A DNA stretch of 64,000 nt from Dipetalonema caudispina (taxonomy: Eukaryota; Nematoda; Chromadorea; Rhabditida; Onchocercidae): assembly GCA_013365325.1 (NCBI GenBank), contig JABVXV010000254.1, positions 28,803-92,802 on the forward strand, read 5' to 3'. The notes under the pieces are model-generated. The model saw nothing but the letters and a program-made list of their open reading frames with translations, was not told the DNA's origin and made no database searches. This document shows positions 36,592-48,600 of the stretch, one piece after another. Position numbers and translations under genes: made by a program. How positions within the stretch are numbered: position 1 is the first letter of the stretch; every line of letters begins with the position of its first letter.

Positions 36592-37658
36592 AATGATAAC
36601 TGCAAATTCTCGACAATATTAATATTGCAACTGTATAGTTCAATTCATTATCCCAATTATTGTACTAAGTTTACGGTAATCGAACTAGCACAATGCTAAT
36701 AATTCAATACCTTAATCCGTTATATTATATGAGATCCCAAAAGATTCACATTTCATACTTTGTAATACAAAAACTTTAATGAATTTTAATCAGATACCAG
36801 TCCTCAATTTTATTTACCTCTTCGAGTTTGCCGGTCCAGTTTGCATTAGTGACCGTTACATTCGAAAGGGAAGAGTAACAGCAAAGAAATCGAGAAGTAA
36901 TGCTGAAAAGTAGGGATTCGAAGGAATGTTTGTGTGTTAACCTTTTGGTTAGATTGATAAATAAAGAGAAGTTAACTCTGTTCCCATTCAAAAGAAAACA
37001 ATAGAAGATTGTGAAAAAACGAACATAGGCCTGATAAAGTTCGACAGAGGTAAAATATTCAAGTAGTATAACATAACCTAATTGACTAAAAGTTAGATTA
37101 TCATTTAGCTTAATTCAAATAAATGAAGGAAAATTATGCAACTGAATTTTTCGTTTTTGTCTGTAATGACATAAGTAAACAAGCTAATTAAGTATGATAT
37201 GATCACTGATTTAACCCAATCTAAACAAATAAGTAATAATTTATTACTGACATAATGTTCTTCTACGAGTTATTAGATGGACGTAATAACGTGTAAAGCT
37301 ATCAAATAAATCTAATCATACTTAAGCTATCAAGTAAGCGTAATAGATAAAATAAGAAAGCATATAAACATTGTAAAAAAGAAAAAGGTACAACATTTTA
37401 AAAAAATTAAGAAATAATAATAATCAGACATGAAAAGTTGACTGTTTCACGTATAATTGACGGAAAAAGAAAAAAACCAATAACGCACAATTGTTAAATA
37501 TAAGTGTAACAAAAAAAAAAAAACGAGTGGGAACCGAAAATGGATAGATAGATCAAATGAATTGACAAATTTAGTGAAGAGAAAAAAAAAAGTGAAGAAG
37601 TAAACGATCGGCTTCAATGGCACTTTTTCACGCAAAACGCAAACGCAAACGCACGCGC

Positions 37659-37702
37659 ATACACAGACACACACACACACAGACACACACATACATATAC
37701 AC
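37659..37702. repeat. (AC)n microsatellite
   Basis: Mostly alternating AC with single-base breaks, preceded by CGCAAA repeats. On the - strand it creates a false Cys/Val-rich ORF. Confidence 0.9.
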
Positions 37703-37730
37703 GGACAAATGCAAGACATATATTACACTT

Positions 37731-37757
37731 GATAGATAGATGGATAGATAGATAAAT
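37731..37757. repeat. (GATA)n microsatellite
   Basis: About six GATA units with one TGGA break. Confidence 0.9.
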
Positions 37758-37794
37758 AGGAGAAGTATTAGCTGAAGATAGAGGAAGCATTTGA

Positions 37795-37816
37795 AGAGAG
37801 AGAGAGAGATAAGAGG

Positions 37817-37851
<35 letters not shown>
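37795..37851. repeat. (GA)n microsatellite
   Basis: Two GA blocks (37795-37809 and 37820-37851) split by a short AT-containing break. Its complement (CT)n lies 190 bases away at 38042-38063. Confidence 0.92.
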
Positions 37852-37853
<2 letters not shown>

Positions 37854-38041
37854 ATGAGAGGAGGAAGTATGAATGAACTTTTTGCATAGGTATGATTTTT
37901 CAGATATTACGTTATCAGTAAGCGTATCAAGGGATCAGGACTAAATTCATATTTCTTAGGTTACACTGATAGTGATATTAGTGAAATTGACTTTCTCTTA
38001 CTAATTCTCCTTCACTTTCTTATCCCTTTTCTTTTATCGTT

Positions 38042-38063
38042 TCTCTCTCTCTCTCTCTCTCTC
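38042..38063. repeat. (CT)n microsatellite
   Basis: Eleven CT units. It is in inverted orientation to the (GA)n block at 37795-37851, so the two can pair as a stem in RNA or single-stranded DNA. Confidence 0.92.
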
Positions 38064-38442
38064 CTGATGAATTTACTTGAAAAAATTTCAATAGTTAGCT
38101 GTAAATTTTTTCTCAAATCTTTGATAATTTCATGTGAATAATTTTTCGAATTCCTTCATTTTGGTGATAATTATATTATTCATTTTTTTAAAAAAAAAAT
38201 GGGATAAAATTGAATTTCACAAAAATTTTCTAAAATTATGTGATAAATTTCGATTTAGATAAATTTTAAAAAATTTAAAATTTATGCAAGGAATGATTGA
38301 AGATAAGAATGGCCTGCTTTTGTTACTTTCATTGAAGTTGCAATTGAAATTTATTCAATTATCCTTTTCAACTGAACGAATGAACTTTTAAAAGAATTAT
38401 TAAATCTGTCTACATCATTTTGTTTATTTGACAGTTTAGCTA

Positions 38443-41203
38443 ATGGCTGTGGCAATCGGGATGAATTCCTCGACGAAAGAGAGGTAATCATGAATGAATG
38501 AATTATTTCAATTCATTGTATTGAAAAGATATGCATATTCTTCGATGAATTTAAATGAGAATATGAAAGAATTTAACTTCTGAAAATCAAACATCGATAG
38601 GATGAAAATTTTGAAAGCAACAAATACTTGGCATAATTGGCAATATTTATGTTAAGAATTTTTTTTTTTTTTATCAGTAAGACTTCAATCATTCATTAAA
38701 ATTTGTTCGATTAAAGTTAAATGAATTGCTATCAGTCTCCTAAGATAAACCTTTAAATACTTTTAATAAAAAAAAAAAAAAGAGTGATGGAATTGCTAGA
38801 ATAATATTCTGATGCAAATTTGTTGATCTGAGGAAAAAAAATTTAAGACTAATTAATTGGTCCTTGTTTAATGTATTTTTTTTTTGTCACAAGTAACTCT
38901 TTTAAAAAATCTAACATGAAATTCCGGATGATTTCCTGACAAATAAAATTGCGTGTATTAAATTTCTTTCTAAACAATTTTTCTGTTTTGCTTTTTTTTT
39001 CTCTCTCTCTCCCTTTCCCTCCGTTCAGTGTCACCCATACCAGAGAAAATTTTTTCATTCTTTTCACTGTGTTGCATTTAGCAACTTCAATAGCCTAACA
39101 TTTAACCTAACATTTTTTTCCATTTTCATTTCTCTATCATTTTTTTAACAGTTTGACTTATAGGAAATTATACAGTCATAAAGTTGAAATTATAAAGAAC
39201 TTTTAACTCGAAATGACCAATATGTACAAGCTATTAATGGAATTATTGTTTGTTCAATTCAAATTCTTTACTAATGTATAGAAATAACCTTTGGCTAAAA
39301 ATACAATAATTTAAAAAAAAGAAAAAAAATTTTTTTTTCAATGAATTGAAAATAAATAATAGCATAAAATTCTGTCGTAAGATGATTAATTTACCTTATT
39401 CATTAAATTCATCGATAATAAGTAATTATTCTGAAAAGTAAATTTAGTGATTGATAATTTTCTTTTTTTTTTTTTTTTTTGACAGAATATTCTCCGTCTT
39501 TGTGAATTCTGGGAAAAATTTTCCTAATTTTTTTTACCTATTCAATGCTTTCGAACAAATTCGAAATAGACATACTAACAAAAAACTTTGTGTGAAAAAC
39601 GAGGAGACATACTTTTGAGAGTTTAAAAAGAAAAGAAAAAAGAAAAGAGAAATCTGTTGAAAAAGTTAAAAGATTGAATAGAAAGAGACTTTATTGTAAA
39701 AATAAAGTACTAATTATAGAAAACATTTCACTTTCTTTTCTTTTTTTCTTTTTTTTTTTTTTTTTTTTGAAATTTCCATAATATTTTTTTGTTATTACCG
39801 CTTGATATATTTCTGTTAGTTCAATTAAAAGTATAAAGAAGAAATTTTTTTTTAACCATTTTTTTTCTTACTTCTATTTTCTAAAATGATTCTTGAAGAG
39901 CATCGAAATTTGTGCCCAATCATTTCATTTTATCTTAACCAAAAATAGCAGGAAATTTGAACTTCCTATGTATAATGATTTTTCTTTTGTTTCCTGAAAT
40001 GTCTTCCTTTTTTATTTTTTTTTTTTATTCTAAGGTACTTATTTCGCTAAATTATTTTTAAAAAGAAACGAAAGAAAAAAGGAAAATTTTTCAATGAAAT
40101 GAGCAAAGTTTGAGATAAATTTTCAGAATTTTTTTCACATTTTCCCGAACAACTTATCTGACAATATTATTTCCATGATGAGATTTGTGCAAAATAAAGA
40201 AATTTCTCTTCTCATTTTCAATTGATTCAAGCTATGAATGGAAAAATTTCTTCTTTTCATTCTGTCAAGAATTATTTTTCTTACAAAGAAGCAAATAATT
40301 TTGATGAGTCCATATTTAGAAAAAAAGAACCTATCTAAAAATTTCCATCTTTCGCAACAATTTATTTGATTTTAAAATTGTCCGCCCACTTTTAACCATT
40401 TACTATTATTATGGAAGGTTGATTAAATTAAGTCAGTATCATTTCGAAAACTTTTTACAGCTGTGAAATTAGTTTTTGCATAAATTGAGAAATAAGATAT
40501 GTTACCCTAGTAAAATATGGGTTAGACTTTGCTAATATCTTATGCCTTTGTAATTTTAACATAGGAACAAGCACAGTTTTCCTTACATTAATTTGAACAT
40601 CTACATTGGATACTTCAACAATCCTATTGCTCTGTTACAGAAACTCAACCGGAAAGTGATCATCGAATCATTTTAAAAAAAAAAAAAAGAATATTTAAAA
40701 GAAAATATTATAAAGAATATTTAAAAGAAAATAAGCAATAAAACAAGAAGCTAATGTTGAAGTTGAATTAAACCGGAATGATATTCATATTTCAAAATAA
40801 AATTGAGTACATTTGGTGCTTATTATTCTTACACTTTATTTTATTTTTTTACTTACAATAATAATTATCATTACTGATTAAATGATGAACAAATAAAACT
40901 GAAAGCTCTTTGTATCTTAAATTACTTTTCCCAGTAATATTTACAAAAGTTAAATACAAATCCCAAATTGAAAAGTGAAAGCGCAGTAGTTATTGTTGAA
41001 TTATACAGTGTTTATAGCAACAGTTCAAAACGCAATGAAAATACTGACAAAGAGATAGAATTGATTGCAACAAGTGGAAAGTATCGCGTTAAACTGCAAC
41101 AATTTACAACATATTCGTTGAAAATTCGAAAGGTCAGAATATTTTTTATTCCGTTTCCGCGAACAAAAAGAGCTGTTTTTCTTCCTTTTGCTTTTTTTTG
41201 TTT

Positions 41204-41235
<32 letters not shown>

Positions 41236-44232
41236 GTGAAATGCAAAGCAAGAAATGTTTGGAAAAGCTAATAAGCATGACAAATATTACAGAAATTTCT
41301 CTAACATTAAATACTTTTTGGAATGCTTTGAAAAAAAATTGTTATTACATAATGTTTTTTTCACAGTCTTTTTCAATTTTTTCTTTTTAAAATAAAAAAG
41401 AATTTCATAATCTTTAAAAGAATTTATATCTAAATAATAAATCTGTATACTTTGACTCTACCAACATTTTAATTAGCATGTGGAATAAAATCAAATTAAA
41501 TGCTTATAAGCTAGCATAATAATTACTTCTGAAAAAGATTATTTTTTTGATGACTCCGCTAACACCAATATTTATCTTTATGACCTTCTCGTAGATTTTT
41601 CTCATGCTTTTTCACTCATTCACCCATTACTTTACCTAAGTAAACATGCACTTTACGGATCTGCTTGATCACTTTCTTAAGGAATTCACCTGGACAAATG
41701 GACCGAGAATAATTTAAGCATTTGATGATGGCCAAATTGAAAATTCGGAAAAATTATTGACATTTAATAGTATAATAAGAGTAATAGGGTGAAAAAAAAG
41801 ATTGATAATATTCTTTTTTCTTTTTAAAAACATTTAAATATTTCAAATTTTAAATTTAAACTTAAATTTAAGCTATTGGGAAATGGTCGTTTACCAAAAT
41901 ATATCAATTTATCAGCATATGATGGACATGCAGTGAAAATACTTGTAAAATATATTCGAAGTGAGGATCAGAAAAGTATCACATTATCATTTCACGCACT
42001 TGCTGATCTGCTCGATTTATCTCGATCATTGCTAATGCTCGGCTTACTCAAACAACTTGAACATGTACAATTTTATTACCTAACAACTTACGTTTGTCTA
42101 TAATAACTTCTAACGTATAATTTTAAATTACTATCATATCAACTATATGTGAAATACAACAAATTGAATGTTGCGAAACATAATGGTCGAAGTATTTTAA
42201 AAGTTATAGACAAGTTGCATAAACATTAAATTACATTTTAGATAGCTAATTACTACCAGCACCTGAACAACTAATGTTTACATTAAATTTTGTATATGTT
42301 TTGATAACAGTCTGATTTTCTTTAATTACCATTTCTCAGATCTTAATGAGAAGTAAGTTAGTGTTCTTTTTTTTTTTTTTTTTTTTTTAAGAGCAACGAA
42401 CTATTCATTAGTGAAATTTTCGAGATCGATAACTTTGTTTATCATTATAAGGAGGCAATGATAAACATTTTAAAAAAAGATCTGCTTATGTTTTGTTACA
42501 CTGTTATTTTTTGCTACATTTGAAACCTTAAAAATCTCAAAATCTAATTTGAATCATTTTGACAGTATGAGATTGATAATTACTAGACATAAAAGCTATC
42601 AAGAAGTACAAAATGTTGTGAATGATTGATTACTTCACATTGTTTAATGTTGAAAATTAGAATTTTTTGTTAAGAAAAAATAAAAACAAGAAAAGCAACA
42701 ACAACATGAAGTATGGATCTTTTGTTTAATTACTGTTGCAAAATACTTCAAAGAGAAAAGGCAAAAATTTAAATCAAAGTTAAAAATTGAATTTTTGTAT
42801 GATTTGAAAAAAATTCAATCTTTAAAATTGTTTTCAACATGTCAAAAATATTTGATTTATTGTCAAAATTATTTCAACATTTATTGGTTTTCTTTATAGT
42901 TCTAAGTTTTACTAAAGAATAGATTAGTCTTGTCTAACTCACAGAACCGCTTTTTTTTTTTTTAAAGATTCTTGTTGAAATGGCATCGCAGGAAACGGAT
43001 TCGCTTATTCAAGCTTTGATTATCGTAGGCAGCGAACGTTCAATCTTCGGCGGTTTGAGCGCACGTCAAAAGATTGAAGGAATTGCAGCGGCTAAATTTC
43101 AAGATATTGTACAACATAATCTTTTTGGTTACATACCACCAATCATTTTTGCAAATGTTATTGCCAGGTAAAAATGCTTTCTCATAAATCAATTTTTCAA
43201 ATAAATTTTATGTTTGGTGGAAATTTTTTGATTCATATCAGATATGTATAATTGAACAATTTATGACAATTAATCCATAGCTGAGCTATTTGATGTTAAC
43301 ATACTTTTTATGATATTGAAAAATGAAAATGTGAAAGGTGGAATCCTTCCAAGACATCATTTGCATATTCCTTAATAGTATGCAAATTTAGTTTAATGAA
43401 AGTTCAATGAAGATGTTTTGTGTAGATGCGATTTGAATGTGAAGAAAGAAATAAATGTGGTAGATGCTGGTATCATATGGATTTGGCAGCAGAAAAAACT
43501 TCTCATTAGCAGTGCTTTAGTTTTTTCTCGTATCCGTTCAGCATTTTTGAGCCAAGGTGATCGTAATACCATTCAGCAATGTCTCAAAACTTTACCAAAT
43601 GGAGAAAAAGTACGAGATTTTTTACTTAAATGTTTTTTCTTTTCTTTTTGTAATTTAAACTTCAACAGAATTACACAGCTCTTAAGTAAAGTAATGTTAG
43701 AAAATATTCAGACTTACTAATTTTTCAAACTTAAGTGCACATTTATACTTCACTGTTTTAGGGCTAAAATTGAAAGAATTTCTGAATAGCTGTAGTACTT
43801 TGCTATTTTTAAATAGACAGTGGTAAATAGCAAGGCCTAAAGGGTGTCGAGATATTAAGCTGTCATTAAAGAATATCATACATTGGAAAATGCCATTAGC
43901 TGATTTGATATAGCTAATTTTTATCGAAAGTGATTCGAAAAGATGAATTAGTGGTCATTGAAAGTACTGAATTATCCCACGACACCTTAAGATAAATAAG
44001 CACTAAGAAATAGATAAAGTAGTTGTATCATTTCACATTTGACCCTGTCACAAAATTCCCGATATTTCAGATGATTCCATTCATTATGAATACATTATCA
44101 AGCACATTTTGTCGTCGTTGTTGTGTTATCAAAGAGCATATTGATAAAGGTTTAGTACGTTGTGGTGTACCCAATCCATCCGATGATATAGCTGTCGATC
44201 TTAGCAAACTTCCTCTGTTAGTTAAACAATAG
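38443..44232 (+). CDS. BTB-BACK domain protein (kelch-like without visible kelch repeats)
   Basis: The coding exons for the domain part are 40976-41132, 41873-42064, 42968-43167, 43426-43609 and 44071-44232, all joining in phase to a stop TAG. The BTB fold starts at EIELIATSGKYRVKLQQF and continues across the next exon (YINLSAYDGHAVKILVKYIR ... HALADLLDL). The BACK-like helical part follows (AAAKFQDIVQHNLFGYIP ... NVVDAGIIWIWQQKKLLISS ... VFSRIRSAFL). The C-terminal exon carries a Cys/Arg cluster (FCRRCCVIKEH). There are no kelch repeats. Such proteins usually bridge CUL3 to a substrate. The proposed first exon 38443-38483 (MAVAIGMNSSTKE) has an ideal donor and a TTGACAG acceptor eight bases upstream. 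Joining it gives 311 aa in phase, but the acceptor at 40974-40975 is poor, so an exon may be missing in the 2.5 kb between. Confidence 0.82.
38484..40975. other. Large AT-rich intron, possible hidden exon
   Basis: Many T and A runs (for example 39462-39480, 39747-39768). Two acceptors are followed by open codons: TTCCCTCCGTTCAG before 39028 and TTTTTGACAG before 39486. Neither shows a matching donor, so neither was added to the gene. Confidence 0.5.
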
Positions 44233-44652
44233 CTATACGATTATATAATTAAATACGATTCAATATTGGGAAAGTAAATTTACTCTTTTTGCATGATATC
44301 ATTGATTCTTTTTCTTTTAGAAAGTTTGAAAAATTTTTAAAAAGAAAATTGTGAAGTCTAGGAAGTGTATTTGTTCTCTTATCGGTTTAAACGTCATTCC
44401 TCATCGAAAACATATCGGATTTAGAACAAAGTTCATTCCTTAATCTTATGAAACGATAGAGCCTTAGCAAATATTTTTACTCAGAATTTTCGACTTTTAC
44501 TTCAAATCTGAATATATGCACATTTCAGATCAGAAAAATTCTCAATTAAGCAAAGTATGTTTTGTTAATTTTGCATAATCCTTCTCCTAGTATCACAGAT
44601 TTTCATAACTTTTCACTGTATTCAAGTGTCTGCCCTTGACGTACATTATGCG

Positions 44653-44838
44653 TCATGTTTTGGCTAGTTCATGATGTCGGTCATAATGTTTGAATCCGAA
44701 TTCATAATGATATGATATTATACTCGTAAGACTAACTTTGATCATTTCTGCAAACGTATCTTTATAGGATTGTTCAATATTCATGTTTCTTTGTACCCAA
44801 ACTTGGCTACCATTTAAAATGTAAAAAATAGTTGAAGC
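44653..44838 (-). other. Candidate terminal exon, unrecognised
   Basis: It follows an excellent acceptor on the - strand (GTCTATCTTTCAG) and is open for 61 codons in phase 0 to TGA. It reads ASTIFYILNGSQVWVQRNMN and ends in a His/Tyr-rich tail (HYDRHHELAKT). The composition is coding-like. No upstream exon of matching phase was found between 44840 and 45600. It would converge with the BTB-BACK gene. Confidence 0.35.
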
Positions 44839-45607
44839 CTGAAAGATAGACAAAAGACGATTGACCGTTTATTTACCATTGATTCCATTCATCAAAAATG
44901 ATGCATATTTTTGTTAAAAAATAAGTACTTTTACCAAAACAAAAAGAGTAAACTTGTAATAAGGTAGCGTGTATCATCTATCTAATTGATCAGGAGGAAT
45001 TTGATGTGAAATGTGATTAAGTGGTTTCAATCACGGAAAGATAGTTTCTCGATAAATTAAAATAGTTCAGATACATTCAGAAAATACTAATATTATATTT
45101 CCATGATTTCCTTTCTAAACTATTTTTAAAAGCCATTTTGATCTGCAGATTCTTTTTTTTTTTTAAATGAAATAATCATTTCAACAAATTTAATGTACAT
45201 TAAAAAGGATGTTTTTGAAGTATTAACATAGTTTATGCAACCAGGTTAATCTGTATACCCTTGAAATTAGTGATCATTTACCAAATTATGCAACGACAAA
45301 AGTGATTAACTTACCTAATATTGAGTAGTATTTAGGTCATCATACATTCCATAAATTTGAAATTCCAAATAATGCTGGGATGTTATTACTTCTTTGTAAA
45401 AAAAGTTTTGAAATTTGATAAGCGTAGTAATGATTGGATTATCAGTTTTTTCATAAGAGAGGTAAATTGAATTTGTGCAATATCTAATTTCAAAACATTT
45501 TTTATCAATTAATTAAATGTTGACAACATGAAAGATAACTAGTTCTTCACTCTTATGAGAGTATCTTACCTAATTTTTACTTCAAATAATATCATTTATT
45601 TGGAAAG
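44839..45607. other. No supportable gene
   Basis: AT-rich. A short - strand block near 45308-45352 with a strong GTAAGT donor was examined, but it carries an in-frame TAG. Confidence 0.5.
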
Positions 45608-48600
45608 ATGAAGACAAAAGGAAGAAAAGAAGTGAAAGATCGAAAAAAATGAAAAAGATTAGAAAGCGAAATTATGTGAAAGCAATTCGTGAAAAAATGA
45701 AAGAAAAACTAACCAGATATGCTGAGAAATCGTCGAAATCTACTCGATCAATATCAACATCGAAATCGTTGAAATCTGGCAAATCCAAGGTATATCAGCA
45801 AGTTGACATGAAAGTTTAACACGAATTTATCTGGTCTGATCGATCCATTGGAAACTATTAATCCTAATTGGGGTTGTTCATACTTTTCTGTTAAAATCCT
45901 TTCTTTAGAATACCACAACACTGTTTTCATAACTTCTTAGATGATTGCACGAATTTCCGTAATAAATTCAGGATGGATGGATTCTCTATGTTAATAATTT
46001 ACTAAATCAAAATATACTCTTTCTTCTCTATCTAAATTTCAAACTATTTTTGATATTATTCTAATCAGCAATAAATTAGGATGTAAAATTTTTTACTTTT
46101 AATTTGCTTCTTAAAAAAAATTTTTTTTTCGCTCCAAAATACTGAACAATTTATAGACAAATCAAAAATTGGAAGAAAACATGAAAAATGAAAGTGCACC
46201 TCATAGTAAACATCATAAATCCGGAAGTGATTCAGAAAGATCCAAAAAACTTCGCAATGCTCTGCGTAAGAAAATCAACGACAATAAAACTGAACCTGAT
46301 CAGGTATTACGTTTAAAAAACAAATAACGAAATATTGTATTTGAATAAGAATAATGAAAACTTACTAATAATAATCGCAAAATACTGATTTTCAAATTTA
46401 ACAAATCATTTCATTGAAAAAAAAAATGAGAAAATATTTTCATAGATGATGAATGAAAAATTGAAATGACATGAATGAAATGAAACAAATCGAATGAATT
46501 GTACATGTGCGCATACAAACCGCTAATTCGCTAATTTTAAATGATGAAATTTGATAGCTTTTATTTTTATTGTGATTGTGATCGTTGTCTTTCTTGCTGT
46601 CTTATCATTTCAAATCATCTCTGATTCGATCCTTTCTCACCAAATATTCTTAAATTTAAAATTTGAAAAGAAAAAATGTAATTCAATGTAATGCACAATG
46701 AAATAAAAATGAAGAAAAACTGAATTCAGTAAATTTCAGATGAATAAAAATTCGTTTCTTTTATTGAATTAAAGAACAAAGTTTTAGAAATGTCAGAATG
46801 TTTACTCTCTGATTTCATTTTCTTATTCTGTTGAAAAAAAAAAGAAAGGAGAAAAAGTTCACTTCAATCTTTTTTCCTCCTTCACATTTTCCGCTGTGTT
46901 TTTTTTTTCACCTCAAATGATTGATAGGAAATTTCTCAAATGAAATGTAAGGATTAGCAACAGATATCGGACAGTGTACTTAACCTCTCAAAGAGATTTC
47001 ACTGCCGCAGGGAAATGCACAAAAGTGAGAGATTCAAGCAAGCATGCTGGAATATAAGCTTTTGCATCATGAATCGTTCTTCTACTGTTACTTCAATATG
47101 CAAATTTCAATTCCTAAAAAGACCATAAATGGAATTGAAAGTTTTTATAGCCATGGTTTTTTTTTTTTTGTTTCTGAAGAAAATGGGAAATCAGACAATC
47201 GAATTCTAATTCCTAATACGTCAATATATTTCCATTCATCTGATAATTAAATAAACTTCAAAGAAATGATATTTCTCGATCGCAGAAACTAAGGGTCATG
47301 TCTGTACTAAAAATGGCTGCCTCAAGTGATTTCATCCAAATCTTTCAATGTTTTTATTAAGCTATTGATTTCATTGAGATTTATATTCAATAAAAGCTGA
47401 GATGAATTTCTAAAATAAATCAATTCAAATATTGGATCCTACTTGTTTTCTTTCCCTAAATGTTGGCCTGCAATATCAGGATTCGGAGTTTACTTTGTGC
47501 TATCATCAAATACAATTAGCTAAATGTGGCTCTGAATCAATTCTTGGCTCTTACATTGCTCCTACTGATTACTGTTAGTTTGGATAACTTTGCAAGAAAT
47601 GGGAATAATGAGGCTTGAGATCGCAAAGTTCATCATTTTAAGATCCATTCCGATACGGTGTTAGATTTCTTAGTTTCCAGAGAATTTTATACCAAGTATT
47701 CTTTGGTGTTACAGTCTGAGATGTGCTTAAGAATTATAAAAAGAAAAAAAATTCTAAAGTGCGGATCAGTTTGCAGTAATTAATGAATAGTTGCATATCA
47801 ACACTAATATGATTACGTAGGCATGAAGTAACAAATTGTATATGAATTCAAAATCATAATGGAACGAAATAAATTTTTTTCTCAGTTACCTGTCATACTA
47901 TTATTTTTCATGCGAATTTGACTATATATCGTTTCAAAATTAATAAGTCGAAATTTATGCCTCAAATGGGTTCAGTTAGTTTAGAAATTATAGAGCATAA
48001 TAGTTGAAATTCTGTCCATTATCTTTTCACTTTTGATAAAGTTTACAGCATTTTGATGTTGTTTACAAGGTGCATTTTTTGGCTAACGACTCCGATTTAA
48101 GTTGAAAATATTTCGAAGGAATTGAAAGATTCAATTGGTGGCCATAATTCGGATGAATAAGTAAAAGTAAAACTCTTTGCCAATGAAACTCGATAAGAAA
48201 AAAAAGTATTTTCAACAGTTGTTGAAGACAGAAAAGTTTATTTTTTAGTAAAAATGCGACTAAAATTAGACTTTCTTTTTCGTTTTTCAGTTCGGCAATC
48301 TCTCTTTTCCACCTTTTTTTTCGCCTAAACATTTCAATCTTCATAATATCATTTGTTTTCAATTCAGATATATTTAGGCTTATCAATAGCTGCTAAAATA
48401 AATGTTAATAATCATGTTTGCACCAAAAAATTTAATTGTTTAGAATATTCGACAAGAATCTGAAAGATGATATTTGTTGGAAATAAACTTTTCCACACTC
48501 ATATCAATCAATAAGATCACATAAAATGCAGTACTTCATTTTGATTTATCCCATTCCATTCGAATACTGTTAGCTTAATTAATATCTTCTTAATTGTTAT

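Larger units (their letters stand above)
36602..38442. other. Divergent intergenic region between HDAC and BTB-BACK genes, with microsatellites
   Basis: About 1.8 kb separating two diverging genes. It holds no exon I can support but a dense group of simple repeats at 37659-38063. It probably contains both promoters. Confidence 0.55.

Noticed and set aside
37447..37719. - strand 90-codon ORF with a Cys/Val-rich start
   Set aside because: The Cys/Val pattern is the translation of the (AC)n microsatellite; the rest is Phe-rich from T runs.
41012..41278. - strand 88-codon ORF with a long Lys run
   Set aside because: It is antisense to a BTB exon and its Lys run comes from the T tract in the following intron.
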